Positions 10,901 to 18,170 of a stretch of DNA of 23,818 nucleotides are shown piece by piece. The stretch's first letter is position 1. Every line of letters begins with the position of its first letter. This stretch comes from an uncultured Treponema sp. (GTDB lineage Bacteria; Spirochaetota; Spirochaetia; Treponematales; Treponemataceae), in NCBI GenBank assembly GCA_937915735.1, contig CALGGS010000219.1, forward strand, positions 1-23,818, written 5' to 3'. The position numbers were made by a program, and so were the translations under genes. The notes under the pieces were generated by a model that saw only the letters and a list, made by a program, of their open reading frames with translations, was not told the DNA's origin and did not search any database.

Positions 10901-12564
10901 TTATTTCTTAAATTCTCTGGTGCATTTTTATTCTGTTCGATTATATTTTTATACCGTTTTTCCCAGTTCCTCATGATGATAATATCAGTACCAACTTTCG
11001 TTGTAGGGAAAGTTCCTTCCGGCAAACGGTAAGCGTCAATCAATTCACCTTTTTCTGCGATTAGTTTTTTAATCTTATCATTGCTAGAATTAAGGAATCC
11101 GCTCGGAACGACAAAGGCCATTACGGAATTCTCATCTTTAAGCGAATCAAGACCTTTTGCAATGAAGTATTCTTCATAACGGTTGAATTCTTTACCTTCG
11201 CCCTTTCCTTTCCATTCTCCTGTATATTCACCATAAGGCGGATTACCGATAACAAGGTCATATTTTGGCATTTCATAGTTCTTATTTTTGACAACACCTT
11301 CACTGTCAAAGAACTGTGCCTGAAAAGCTCCCTGAATTACCTCTGCATCCGGGTGAAGGATTTTTGCGATTCTTGCAGATGTTTCATCTAGTTCTCGTAA
11401 GGTAAATTTGTTACTTGGTCTGTTTTCAGCAAAACGACCGATACCGCTTGAAGGTTCAAGAACAGTTTTAGCGTTTGGTGCATAGGCATCTGTAAGTTTC
11501 CATACAGCTTCTACTACATTTCTTGGAGTATAAAAGGCATTAAGGCTTTCTGCACTTGTGGCATCTTGTTCCTTTAGTCCGCCACCGCCCTCATACTTGG
11601 ATAGAAGGTTCATCCATTCTGGATTAGATTTTATTTCTTCATCAGTGTAAGAAAGCAGCAGCTCCTTTATTTCTTTTCTAATATCACGAGATTCTGATTT
11701 AGAGAGTTTTTTAGAAACAGACTTTACTTCTGATAGATTTAATCCATTTCTCCGCTCATTTCCATGTCCAGATGGTTCATCACTGCCATCAGGTTCGGAT
11801 AATTTGGTGTCCACTTCTCCCGAAGGCATACGCTCCATGTGTAGTCCAGAACCTGTTTCGCTGTCATTACGTTCAATACTTCCGGGAATTTGTCCATTGG
11901 AAATGGAATCGTTGTCTGATGCAGGTGAAGCACTATTTCGTCCGGTCTCGTACTCTCGAATATTGTCTCCGTATCTAGCTCCGCCGTGTCCGCTTCTGGA
12001 ATCTCCTCCCATTTCGGAATTGCCCCTGTTTTCGAGTTGTCCAGCATTGATTTCTGAACTTCCTCGTCCGACATTCCCAGAAGGCTCTTTACTTTCACCG
12101 CCCTGACTGCCACTGGTTTCATTGCTTTCATCTGTAAGTTCCTCCTTTACATTGTGTTGTATATTAGTTGTATTAACTGTATTTACATTATAGCCTGCAA
12201 GCGGATTGTTGTCAAACATTTTTTGAGCATCCTGATTGAATCCTGCAAGGAAGGATTCCGGGGAGAAAATGTCTGACTGCTGTATTTCGATATTTTCTTT
12301 TGCTTCAGATTGAAATTCTTCCCAGTCCTTTATTTTTTCCAGTCCGTTCTGGCGTTGTATTTCGTTTTCGATATATTTTTCGGTGATGCCACTTTCCCTT
12401 GCCCACCACAATTTTTGGGGATTTGACCACCTAAATCCTGAATCTTTTAGAAGCTGCCTTTCAAATTCACTTGGGCGTGAAGGGAACATGACCTCAATAC
12501 CATGTTTTTCTACATTTCTTCTTATGGTGATATTTTCATTTTCAAAAATTGTATTTGTGTTCAT
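4948..12564 (-). CDS. Giant N6-adenine DNA methyltransferase / SNF2-type helicase fusion protein
   Basis: A 2538-residue protein. Residues 25-57 are a small module common in element proteins (GFRWSNPQKLWWAR). Residues 140-290 are a Gly/Ser/Asn/Glu-rich disordered linker. Residues 320-540 are an N6-adenine methyltransferase: YEGGGGL, FYTP at 344-347, motif I LEPSSGIGRF at 369-378 and catalytic motif IV NPPY at 441-444. A long insert of 600-1240 is unassigned. Then come the FWAATDYKGYVDL and YASGNIYEKL elements typical of these phage and plasmid fusions. The SNF2/SF2 helicase has Walker A DVGVGKT (about 1536-1542), Walker B DEAH 1693-1696, LTATP 1755-1759, GSAAISEGMDL 2028-2038 and the arginine-finger motif QVEGRIWRQG 2059-2068. 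A helical region follows, and residues 2446-2516 are the shared module. All key motifs look intact. Such fusions are thought to modify or protect incoming element DNA. ATG 12564 has GAGG six bases upstream; in-frame ATGs at 12576 and 12591 lack one. Confidence 0.93.
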   Translation of the reverse strand: MNTNTIFENENITIRRNVEKHGIEVMFPSRPSEFERQLLKDSGFRWSNPQKLWWARESGITEKYIENEIQRQNGLEKIKDWEEFQSEAKENIEIQQSDIFSPESFLAGFNQDAQKMFDNNPLAGYNVNTVNTTNIQHNVKEELTDESNETSGSQGGESKEPSGNVGRGSSEINAGQLENRGNSEMGGDSRSGHGGARYGDNIREYETGRNSASPASDNDSISNGQIPGSIERNDSETGSGLHMERMPSGEVDTKLSEPDGSDEPSGHGNERRNGLNLSEVKSVSKKLSKSESRDIRKEIKELLLSYTDEEIKSNPEWMNLLSKYEGGGGLKEQDATSAESLNAFYTPRNVVEAVWKLTDAYAPNAKTVLEPSSGIGRFAENRPSNKFTLRELDETSARIAKILHPDAEVIQGAFQAQFFDSEGVVKNKNYEMPKYDLVIGNPPYGEYTGEWKGKGEGKEFNRYEEYFIAKGLDSLKDENSVMAFVVPSGFLNSSNDKIKKLIAEKGELIDAYRLPEGTFPTTKVGTDIIIMRNWEKRYKNIIEQNKNAPENLRNNPEEQLQRTKENMAGVLSNNDYFDFHTDKVLGQVKTRTNRFGKEEEYVTVHEGLAVQDELDKLNNLNSFSLNEYNLKEVNEEKAEIKTQEKTAGKTEIKHETPQPKEKSHIENALEKYLNPETDISTDVNVRNLLGIKGDFEVKDFNTWNDRTWRATSGKWDWTPHFDIDTKQVLITTEVENERTDESETKLYAVLYPDGSVKKLYDEYCDEFAALKLTKAKQQRLDDIIDHFNFNWQPVMDGYLGMKDNTAYFATLQRGVSNEISESRYSSWRDDLKVFSSETLKEIKTRNPVNAVLADNNYSENDYDTSNRREDDYSEIPVFAKLQTLFPENGKVNLSNIDDDNAMSHLAGDEVEIPVQKSFQDFGGWGGSDSDDRWEKYLEYGRKRDEKIEERWNAALNEVVKASGCSTKEEYFKRAEALVKEREQKKQALLEEKTKIRQQEEDADIILDEVLHHPLEAGTKEYSVAGSTILYSQNKDDHAAVDVIIDGSKCITLNENARTITTYNNYFVTPKFIKNIHSVWGGEAPSVSDIHIEDVKLSLNKMLEEKHFSQKSVDEGTDIANALLSMDKSLSETKINSNQISYSVKKSGTIQKLFLEKANYPLLEFDNRTNILKFYQDSYEKGFGFISGVEDVFRKHYETLSVVKDITINGSRYIDVDGNTIEAPAKSQRYTPEKESIMDNSDFANKYGKNWNEDERTFWAATDYKGYVDLSKLTAEERRILENSPNYCINPYFAADGTLVGGDRYIHKELYASGNIYEKLDLIENLHNKSDMAEKIYQKNKAILEEALPVPLKLNELELSVNSPFIRSFTLNGEAITERFIKWATGYDLEDSQNDREQISDYSSAGINRDDIPPTISWEDVTNYIDGIALPAIRDDSLDEKEKAQIRNRKTNDRQETAEKLFTRYIKTVLTEDEGEALADAYNRQFNGTREPDYAKLPLFIDGMNSYRKGSHFHLYDQQIKGISFLCNKGNGILAYDVGVGKTAAGITATVQQIQSGRCKRPLIIVPKSVIGKWESDIHELFPDIPVNNLGNFSRSSTGAFYNKANHGLNIPSGSITLVTKEALNNLHWNKATVDTYLFNDYADLLGLTEKLYDENPKVRAEAKEKIYEEASGKVRDENYIEWENTGFDHVTVDEAHAYKKLERKPRASKGENGKERISEFNRIVGSGEPSGIAKKMFNVTQIIQQQNENRNVFMLTATPFTNSPLEVYSMLVYVARKEMETRGIKNLNDFCSQYAKTRFERVVKPNGSVEMATVMKEWGDLHGLQNILKQYIDKVDGEEAGIIRPEKKTLKVNLEATELQKQIFEFAINEVMTYRPDKNAGEKGAPVLEAMNMMRTACLSPALLKQEKLINPNTKEPLDIQVPPIEQIVECSPKLKLVCDTVVSNWKKHQDCGQIIYMPEGTDAYPYVIDYMVKQGIPREVFASIDGQSAKIGGKNVKIGKDDEIDDVRAKVAEAFNDKNNPCKILIGSAAISEGMDLNGNSVALYNTMMGWNPTECIQVEGRIWRQGNQQGHVHIVYPLIYDSIDSLLFQKHDEKESRIDQLFKYKGNALNVADLDPEKLKYEFIKDPAVRAKMQIDDVAAVLKNELLMLDSRLADYDSLVESKIRFTEKLSEKESAKQNYIDNHAKSIADGNPNRSEEEQKAGLERFDKSINDLKKQIENIRRKYAEMGIENDSDRTEYINKINAEKHKKQEELDKLYGEDNFQKVVNSVKKDITDEKTREFENALLNPLDKTIQEDMLPFHVVERSVKEARYKEAMKKAENNELEQNALTEQFNEYLSEYEKKWGSGAREERLQSDSASVEKKTSSPATDYPFTKNPKMDNPIADKSNSESENVIHVISHEIEVYDSKRNEEAQNMGMLFAEEPENITNLLKNSHVDWNHPTCENFSENLYEAFRFNRKDISHEAVVKVAGNLLAKMQKEEKEKFIKLTSQMNIKGEKKTNEFLMKIAKGELKLQPNKKPPVVQKNQEEPEYDIF

Positions 12565-12576
12565 TTGTAACCTCAT
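12564..12576 (-). promoter_or_regulatory. Ribosome binding site that sets the start of the methyltransferase-helicase
   Basis: GAGG at 12574-12571 lies six bases before ATG 12564. The two in-frame upstream ATGs at 12576 and 12591 have no purine-rich site at a usable distance. The true N-terminus is therefore MNTNTIF rather than either longer version. Confidence 0.65.
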
Positions 12577-12580
12577 ATAT

Positions 12581-12608
12581 ATTATACTCATTTACAACTT
12601 TCTGTAAA
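12581..12608 (-). promoter_or_regulatory. Putative sigma-70-type promoter for the methyltransferase-helicase and downstream genes
   Basis: In the 47-base gap between two giant genes, the minus strand has TTTACA at 12608-12603 (five of six bases of the -35 consensus), a 16-base spacer, and a perfect TATAAT at 12586-12581. Transcription would start near 12574, right at the ribosome binding site, giving a leader of about ten bases. This is the only inter-gene gap wide enough for a promoter. In DNA this AT-rich a chance match is possible, and the very short leader is a caution. Confidence 0.45.
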
Positions 12609-12611
12609 TAG

Positions 12612-15600
12612 TTAAATCTCCATTCCATAATCATTGTTTGGATTTTGTATTTTTTTACCTGGATTTGATTTTTTATTATCACAGGCCTTGTTTATTTCCT
12701 CATATAAATGTTTCCTGACAGATACAGAAATAGCCGTATTGTTTTCTGCCATAACACATTTCGTAAGGAAATCTTCTGTATTCTCTTTTCCATTTTTACC
12801 TTGGCAACCGCATTTTTCCATTATAGAAAAAACTTCTTTTCGTTCTGACGAATCCATAGTACGCAATACAAACTGTGCCGCACAGCAGATGTTGTAGGCA
12901 TTCGGTTCAAGTTTTCGGTTTTTCAATGTTTCAAACATTTCTTTTCCAAACTCGGAAACAAGTTCTTCGTTATGGTTTTTCTCTGGTGCAAATCCCATTT
13001 TTTCTGAAAGGCTTGGATAATCCACGGAAACCTGTTTTTCTATTGTATCTTCAAGACCATAAAAAGTCATTTCAGGAAGTACAGGAAATCCGTTTCTATC
13101 CTTGCCACCGGCATTTTTAAGTTCTTCAAGGCTTGTATAGCCCCATTCTGACATCTGCGTATCACCGTTTAGAACAGTATAGCCGAACAGCTCATCCTTA
13201 CCGTCCCATTCTGAAACATAGAAAGAAGAGCTACCCAGGGTATACTTAAAGGCAAGTGGATGTTTTTCGTTTTCTCCAAGTAGTTCATACTTTCCTTTTA
13301 TTTCTTCTGCTTTTGCAGATATGTTTTTGATTATGCCCTTAAAATGTTCTGCTTCCTCTCCCTGTGTATATTTTAGAACAACCTGATATTGCTCTTTTGT
13401 AAGCAAAACTCTTGCATTTTCAAGGTCTTTTGAAGTAAGTTCCTTATTATTTATGAAGCCATTGGAAACAAGCTCCTGACAGAATTTGTTTTTTTCAAAA
13501 AGTCCATTGAAATTGTCTTGTGCCTGATTAAGGTCTTTGATTGAGCCATTAACGATTTTTGCAGATATATCTTCAAGAAAATCATCACGAATTGCCATTA
13601 TGTCTGTTACGCTGAAACTTTCAGCAGCTATTTTATTATCAGTAATTTTATCGTAAAGCTCACGCAAACCTTTATCCTCAAGGCTTTCATCAAGCAGTCG
13701 GAAAACGGTTTCTTCCTTTACTTGCCTTTCTGACCACTCTGGATAATCAGTGTTAATTTCTTCACGAATGCTGTCAAAACCGCCTCTGAAAGTTTTTGTT
13801 CCATCTACTGCTTTTTTAAGGTCTTCCCATGAAAGTTCTAAAGCGTTTTCAGTTTCTTGCGTATGGCTTTCATTAAATTTGTTTTCAATATATTCACGCA
13901 TTTTCTCTGCTGAAGTATTGAACCTGCCTTGATTATAAAAGCCGATTTTTGTTGCAAGATAAAGGTTGTTCATTGTAAGACCGTCATTACCATTGAAGTT
14001 AAAATATCGGATTGTATTTTCTTTTGCTTCTTCAAGATTTGCAGATTCCTTGATAATATCGTTTAATTCCTGAATCTGGAGCTTTACAAGTTCATCGTGA
14101 GCCTGTATAAAACTGCTTCGGATTCTTGCGTCACCAATATAACGGCTTTCATTTTCAATAAAGGCTTCTTTCATTTTGTCGTATGTATCGTAGAAGTCTT
14201 TGTATTTTTCACTGTACTCTTTTGTTACACGGTCGTACGGAGATTCAGAAATTGCTTCAACATTATTACCAGTTTCTTTTTGATTTTCGAGTATATTTCT
14301 TTCAATTTCCGGCATGATTACGGTTTCTGGATGCACAATTCCCATTGCAAGATTCAGTTCTCCCTGTGAAACTGTTGTAATACCTGCCTCCAGCTGTTCT
14401 TTTGCGTAAGCACACAGGTCTTCCAGTGTCTCATCGCCTCTGAGTGTTACGCCGCCCTCTTTAAGCTGTTCTTCCATGTCGTGGACATAATAGTCGTTGA
14501 TGTAAATATCAAGGCGTTCAAAGATTTCTGCTGCACTGTCAAATGTCCAGTTGTCTTCATCATAGTCCGGCAAGAGGCTTCTGTTGTCGATGTATTCCCC
14601 ACGCTGCCGGTCAAAGACCATAATCTTTCCGTTTGGCTGAACATCCGGCCGCATTTCCATAACGTCCAGTATTTCTTCAAGGGTTACTGGAGAGGTTTCG
14701 ATTATTTGTTTTGTCATGAAGTCTATTTCCCTGTCTTTAAGAATCGTAGCCACATAGCTTTCAGAATCAATATCTGTGCTGAATTCTATAACATCTTCGT
14801 TTTCTTTTCTGTCATTCCATTTTATGTCATAGCCGTTCATTGAAAGATGTTCTCTAAGCTCCGCTTCCTGAGCCTTGTCAGCGACTATTCTGAAAAGAAC
14901 ATTTTCATTTACCTGCCTAGAGGAAAGACGATTATCAATCAACAAATATTCTTGTCCTTTTCTTTCAATTTTAAGAACGTCTTGTTTTACAAGTTCAATA
15001 GCTTCATCTGTCGGGTACCATTTATCATTTATTTTTTCCAGATATTCAAGCTGCGGAACTTGACAGATATTTAGAAGACGTTTATCATAATAAACATAGG
15101 GTACAGTGTTGCCTTCAAGGTCGGTTTCCCGCTGTGTTATTAACGGCGACAAGTTACCGGCTTTTTTATTTTCAAGGATATAATCAATAAGTTTACCTTT
15201 TTCAATAGTTGAAAGACTCTGGTCGTAATAGCAGTTTTTACTGCTATCCATGCCGATTACAGATTTACAAGTATAATCTGCACCATCAATTTTCAATCCA
15301 GTTCCGAAATAGAGGTATTTTTCGATATTTGGATGCTTCTGTTTATCTTCATTTTCAATTTCATCAATGAATATGGCTTTTTCAATGATTTCAGGAATAT
15401 AAGCCACTGATTGAATATGTTCCTTAAACAAGTAGTGATGATTTGAAATTTCAGTTACATTCCTGTTAGAGACATTAATAGATAGATTTGTATCAGGATT
15501 GATATAACTTCCTAAAACGGTTTTTCCAATTTCTTTTTCAATCGATTGAAGACCTTTTCTGTCTTCATTTTCAATAAGGCTTTCAACCATATTCGTAATA

Positions 15601-17522
15601 TCAGAACCATTCAAGATTATTTTTCCATTTTTTTCAACTGATTCAGTGTTACGAAGTTTTTCCAATCTGTTTGCTTTTTCCCAATCACCAAATTTTGAAA
15701 TAAATTCTTTTGAATGTGTTATCTGATATTTCTCGAAATCATTTTGCACAAGTTTATCAATTTCTTTTGCAGTTAAGCCATTTTGGTTTAATTCAATGCC
15801 ATTTGGGGCTTTAACATTGTATAATTCTTCACCTTTATCATTCAATCCAGTAAGATAATGATGATACTGCATACGGTTTTCACCTTCGCCTAAATTTGCA
15901 AAGCTTTCATCTTTACTATAAACAGCATGATATATTTTTGTTTTTGGGTCTTGCACAGAATATAGAGCAACAGATTCCCATTTTAGTTCTTTTGCTTCTT
16001 TTGCAAGCGCCATATCCTTTGCAGCACCTCTGATTTCTTTATAGCGAAGTTCTTCTGCCTGTAATCTTTCTGTAAGGAAAGAATCATATTTAGAAGCATA
16101 CTTTTCACCGCTTACTGCAAGATTTATATCATTTTTCTCTAAAAAATAGTCTTTCAATTCTGAAAAATTATAATTAGCTTGATTTTGCAGAAGATATTCT
16201 GTCACAAATTCATCACCCGGATATTTAGGATAACGACCACTGTGATTTATTTTCTCATCATAATCAAGGAGTCCTTTATCTTCGGCTTCCCAGAGACCAT
16301 GACATATTTCACCTACTTCGTCTTTTGTAAGTCCTGCAAAAGGAGTGTTATCATAGATGCCGTTTTTTGCTTCAATGCGTTTTATTCCATCATCTTCCAG
16401 TCCAAAATCTGTCCTATTAAATCTGCAAGGCATTTTTTTGTTTTCTGGAAGCTCTTTATTCTGCTTCTCGATTTCTTCTGCAAGTGCATTCAATGCATAT
16501 CCGCCATATTTGCGAAAAAGAGAATTTTCCTCATACATAAAAGAATCAAATTCACCAGAAAGCGGGTCAAACGATGCTCCGTCATTGGAATAACGCTCGC
16601 CATCTATCTCAATGCCGATTGTAAAGACTGTCTGTGTATTGAACATTGTTTTATTAGGATTTTTTTTATGATTTTTCTGTCTCATAAATTCTACAGCTTC
16701 GGACAGGCTCATGTTTTCAGTATCATTATATGTCGGAAACTCAGCGTACTCTGTCACATAAAATTTTACATGCGACAATGGGTCATCGGTTTCTTTAGTT
16801 TCCTTATTTTCTATTTTTTCAAATTCTTTCATGCGTTTTGTGATTTTCAATCCTTGGGACACATAATCTTTAAAATCCCACTCATTCAGATTTCTTGGGT
16901 CAATATCATATTCAAATTTTTGTGTTTCATAATTCCAACTGCTAGAGTTTGCGTTTTTGTCAAAATCATAGAAAACGTCATCATTGTAGATGATTATTCG
17001 GCTTCCGCTAGAAAGTAAGTCAAATCCAGAGTTTCTTATTTTTTCTATAACCTCATCGGCTGCTCTCACCGTATGGAGTTTTGCAAAATCCTTTACAATT
17101 CTGTTAAGATAAGGGTCGGGGTCGGTCGTTTGGATTGAAGTTTGCCTTCCTGTCGTTTTGTTTGTCAGGGTGAAAATAGGATGAGTGTCGTCATAAGAGA
17201 ACATTTCGCCTGACTTGGGAGTCGCCTTTTCTTCCGCTTCTTTATTCATCATTTTCACCACATTTTTGTAGCTTTCTTCCTGCTTTTTTTGTTGCTCTCG
17301 CTTCCAAAGTACTTGATTTTCTAGGTCTTCATCCGTTACGTTCTCAAGCGTCTTTATATATTCTCGTATCTCATTGTTTTCACGCTCATAGAAATCTCCG
17401 TTCGGGTCGTTTAGGTTACGTTCAAGTTCTGCCTTTACCTGCTGGAGCTTACGTTCCATGAGTTTTCTTTCTTCCGCAATTTCTTCGGAAGTAACGGCTA
17501 TATTATTTTCGTTCTGTGTCAT
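12612..17522 (-). CDS. Giant polyvalent protein (1636 aa) with LPD3/BECR-like segment and shared C-terminal module
   Basis: Residues 10-100 are a highly charged coiled coil. Residues 110-660 are several unassigned alpha/beta units. Residues about 668-790 resemble the LPD3/BECR group of polyvalent-protein domains: a GSYINPDTNLSINVS opening, a helix IPEIIEKAIFIDE, the strand pair GLKIDGADYTCKSVIG, then YYDQSLSTIEKG; I hold this call moderately. Residues 900-1060 are unassigned, include FDRQRGEYIDN and FDSAAEIFERL, and lie in DNA of clearly higher GC. Residues 1522-1594 are the shared module (VSEFGKEMFETL, FVLRTMDSSERKEVF, CGCQGK), followed by an extra helix, a KKSNPGKK linker and the terminus NNDYGMEI. 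AAGG lies about eight bases before ATG 17522, and the gap to the upstream stop is ten bases. No membrane segments are seen. A toxin-like or host-directed role is inferred from the LPD3-like segment and the operon context. Confidence 0.85.
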   Translation of the reverse strand: MTQNENNIAVTSEEIAEERKLMERKLQQVKAELERNLNDPNGDFYERENNEIREYIKTLENVTDEDLENQVLWKREQQKKQEESYKNVVKMMNKEAEEKATPKSGEMFSYDDTHPIFTLTNKTTGRQTSIQTTDPDPYLNRIVKDFAKLHTVRAADEVIEKIRNSGFDLLSSGSRIIIYNDDVFYDFDKNANSSSWNYETQKFEYDIDPRNLNEWDFKDYVSQGLKITKRMKEFEKIENKETKETDDPLSHVKFYVTEYAEFPTYNDTENMSLSEAVEFMRQKNHKKNPNKTMFNTQTVFTIGIEIDGERYSNDGASFDPLSGEFDSFMYEENSLFRKYGGYALNALAEEIEKQNKELPENKKMPCRFNRTDFGLEDDGIKRIEAKNGIYDNTPFAGLTKDEVGEICHGLWEAEDKGLLDYDEKINHSGRYPKYPGDEFVTEYLLQNQANYNFSELKDYFLEKNDINLAVSGEKYASKYDSFLTERLQAEELRYKEIRGAAKDMALAKEAKELKWESVALYSVQDPKTKIYHAVYSKDESFANLGEGENRMQYHHYLTGLNDKGEELYNVKAPNGIELNQNGLTAKEIDKLVQNDFEKYQITHSKEFISKFGDWEKANRLEKLRNTESVEKNGKIILNGSDITNMVESLIENEDRKGLQSIEKEIGKTVLGSYINPDTNLSINVSNRNVTEISNHHYLFKEHIQSVAYIPEIIEKAIFIDEIENEDKQKHPNIEKYLYFGTGLKIDGADYTCKSVIGMDSSKNCYYDQSLSTIEKGKLIDYILENKKAGNLSPLITQRETDLEGNTVPYVYYDKRLLNICQVPQLEYLEKINDKWYPTDEAIELVKQDVLKIERKGQEYLLIDNRLSSRQVNENVLFRIVADKAQEAELREHLSMNGYDIKWNDRKENEDVIEFSTDIDSESYVATILKDREIDFMTKQIIETSPVTLEEILDVMEMRPDVQPNGKIMVFDRQRGEYIDNRSLLPDYDEDNWTFDSAAEIFERLDIYINDYYVHDMEEQLKEGGVTLRGDETLEDLCAYAKEQLEAGITTVSQGELNLAMGIVHPETVIMPEIERNILENQKETGNNVEAISESPYDRVTKEYSEKYKDFYDTYDKMKEAFIENESRYIGDARIRSSFIQAHDELVKLQIQELNDIIKESANLEEAKENTIRYFNFNGNDGLTMNNLYLATKIGFYNQGRFNTSAEKMREYIENKFNESHTQETENALELSWEDLKKAVDGTKTFRGGFDSIREEINTDYPEWSERQVKEETVFRLLDESLEDKGLRELYDKITDNKIAAESFSVTDIMAIRDDFLEDISAKIVNGSIKDLNQAQDNFNGLFEKNKFCQELVSNGFINNKELTSKDLENARVLLTKEQYQVVLKYTQGEEAEHFKGIIKNISAKAEEIKGKYELLGENEKHPLAFKYTLGSSSFYVSEWDGKDELFGYTVLNGDTQMSEWGYTSLEELKNAGGKDRNGFPVLPEMTFYGLEDTIEKQVSVDYPSLSEKMGFAPEKNHNEELVSEFGKEMFETLKNRKLEPNAYNICCAAQFVLRTMDSSERKEVFSIMEKCGCQGKNGKENTEDFLTKCVMAENNTAISVSVRKHLYEEINKACDNKKSNPGKKIQNPNNDYGMEI
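14380..14700. other. GC-rich island inside the 1636-residue gene
   Basis: Hand counts of 60-base lines give 33, 30 and 29 G+C at 14401, 14581 and 14641, though one line between them (14461) has 23. Lines at 15421 and 16141 in the same gene have 17 and 13. The island encodes roughly residues 940-1048. It suggests that this part of the reading frame has a different origin from the AT-rich middle. Confidence 0.5.
14900..17000. other. AT-rich block in the middle of the 1636-residue gene
   Basis: Sampled 60-base lines have 13 to 22 G+C (22 to 37 percent), against 29 of 60 at 17101 and 26 to 33 of 60 in most sampled lines from 14401 to 14880. The block carries the LPD3/BECR-like segment and the unassigned units before it. 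Its edges are approximate. Confidence 0.45.
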
Positions 17523-17532
17523 TTATTTTACC

Positions 17533-18156
17533 TTACCTGTCTGTAAATCTTGAGTTTTCTAAAACCTTTGAATTTAAATTTTTGATGATAATTTGATTTT
17601 TGGCATCAAATATTAAGGCTCTTTCGTTGTCATCTTCGCTGTAAATGATTCCATTGATTCCTATCATTGAAAGGAAACTGGATGTAATTGCCATATCATT
17701 TCCCCTGGCTTTCTCTGTTATGAATTGTATCAGGGAACATGTACTTACCAGTTTTCGTAGTTCTTCAGCTTTTGAATCGTAAAAGTTTTTAAGTTCTTTT
17801 TGAGCAAGAATGTTTTTTTCTTCCTGTACAGATGTCTTACTTTCAATTAGTTCGGGCATCTGCTTAAACAGTTTCTGTCCTTCATCATAGAACAAGAAAG
17901 AGAGAGCTTTTGTTGAAAAAAGTGAATTGAGGCATTCCTGTGGGTTTTCTTCAAGTAAGTTATCTAAATTTAAAAAAGTGTTACGGTCTGGAATTTCAAT
18001 GTCAAACCATTCGTTTCGTGTTTCAAGATGTCTTCTGCGGATTGTAAGGTTCATTGCATCTTCTTCTGTGAATGAAGTGATAACACCTACTCCGAACGGA
18101 AGTTTTACTTTCCTGATATAATTTGTTGTCGCAATAAATGCTTTTTGATTTTCCAT
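17533..18156 (-). CDS. Unassigned 207-residue protein of the polyvalent cluster
   Basis: I do not recognise a family with certainty. Residues 1-60 are beta-rich (FIATTNYIRKVKLPFGVGVI). Residues 105-150 are helical and charged. Residues 164-192 contain FLSMIGINGIIYSEDD and RALIFDAKNQIII. This matches the common ending 'L...G.DGI.Y...VVF....I.I' seen in ADP-ribosyltransferase-like and other nuclease-like domains of phage polyvalent proteins, so the protein may be a small relative or remnant of such a domain; I see no catalytic residues to prove it. It lacks the shared C-terminal module. A purine-rich AAGGAAGGTGAG precedes ATG 18156. The gene sits 14 bases after one giant gene and 10 bases before the next, clearly in the same transcript. 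A role as immunity or accessory protein to a neighbouring effector is possible but unsupported. Confidence 0.75.
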   Translation of the reverse strand: MENQKAFIATTNYIRKVKLPFGVGVITSFTEEDAMNLTIRRRHLETRNEWFDIEIPDRNTFLNLDNLLEENPQECLNSLFSTKALSFLFYDEGQKLFKQMPELIESKTSVQEEKNILAQKELKNFYDSKAEELRKLVSTCSLIQFITEKARGNDMAITSSFLSMIGINGIIYSEDDNERALIFDAKNQIIIKNLNSKVLENSRFTDR

Positions 18157-18170
18157 ATCTCACCTTCCTT

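Noticed and set aside
10405..10911. 168-codon plus-strand frame, also hydrophobic
   Set aside because: It is antisense to the methyltransferase part of the giant fusion gene, which is continuous and motif-complete here.
11739..12131. 130-codon minus-strand frame overlapping the methyltransferase-helicase
   Set aside because: It is an alternative frame through the Gly/Ser/Asn/Glu-rich linker. Low-complexity codons leave other frames open, and its product shows no domain.
4948..12564. BREX or DISARM defence methylase/helicase
   Set aside because: Methylase and helicase are fused in one chain, and no companion defence genes (PglZ-like, DrmAB-like) are present. The order of motifs matches phage and plasmid fusion proteins.
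16179..17018. 279-codon plus-strand frame rich in Phe, Ile and Cys, looking like a membrane protein
   Set aside because: It lies fully antisense to the 1636-residue gene. The hydrophobic look is what results from reading the complement of charged, AT-rich coding DNA, and no ribosome site or promoter was seen.
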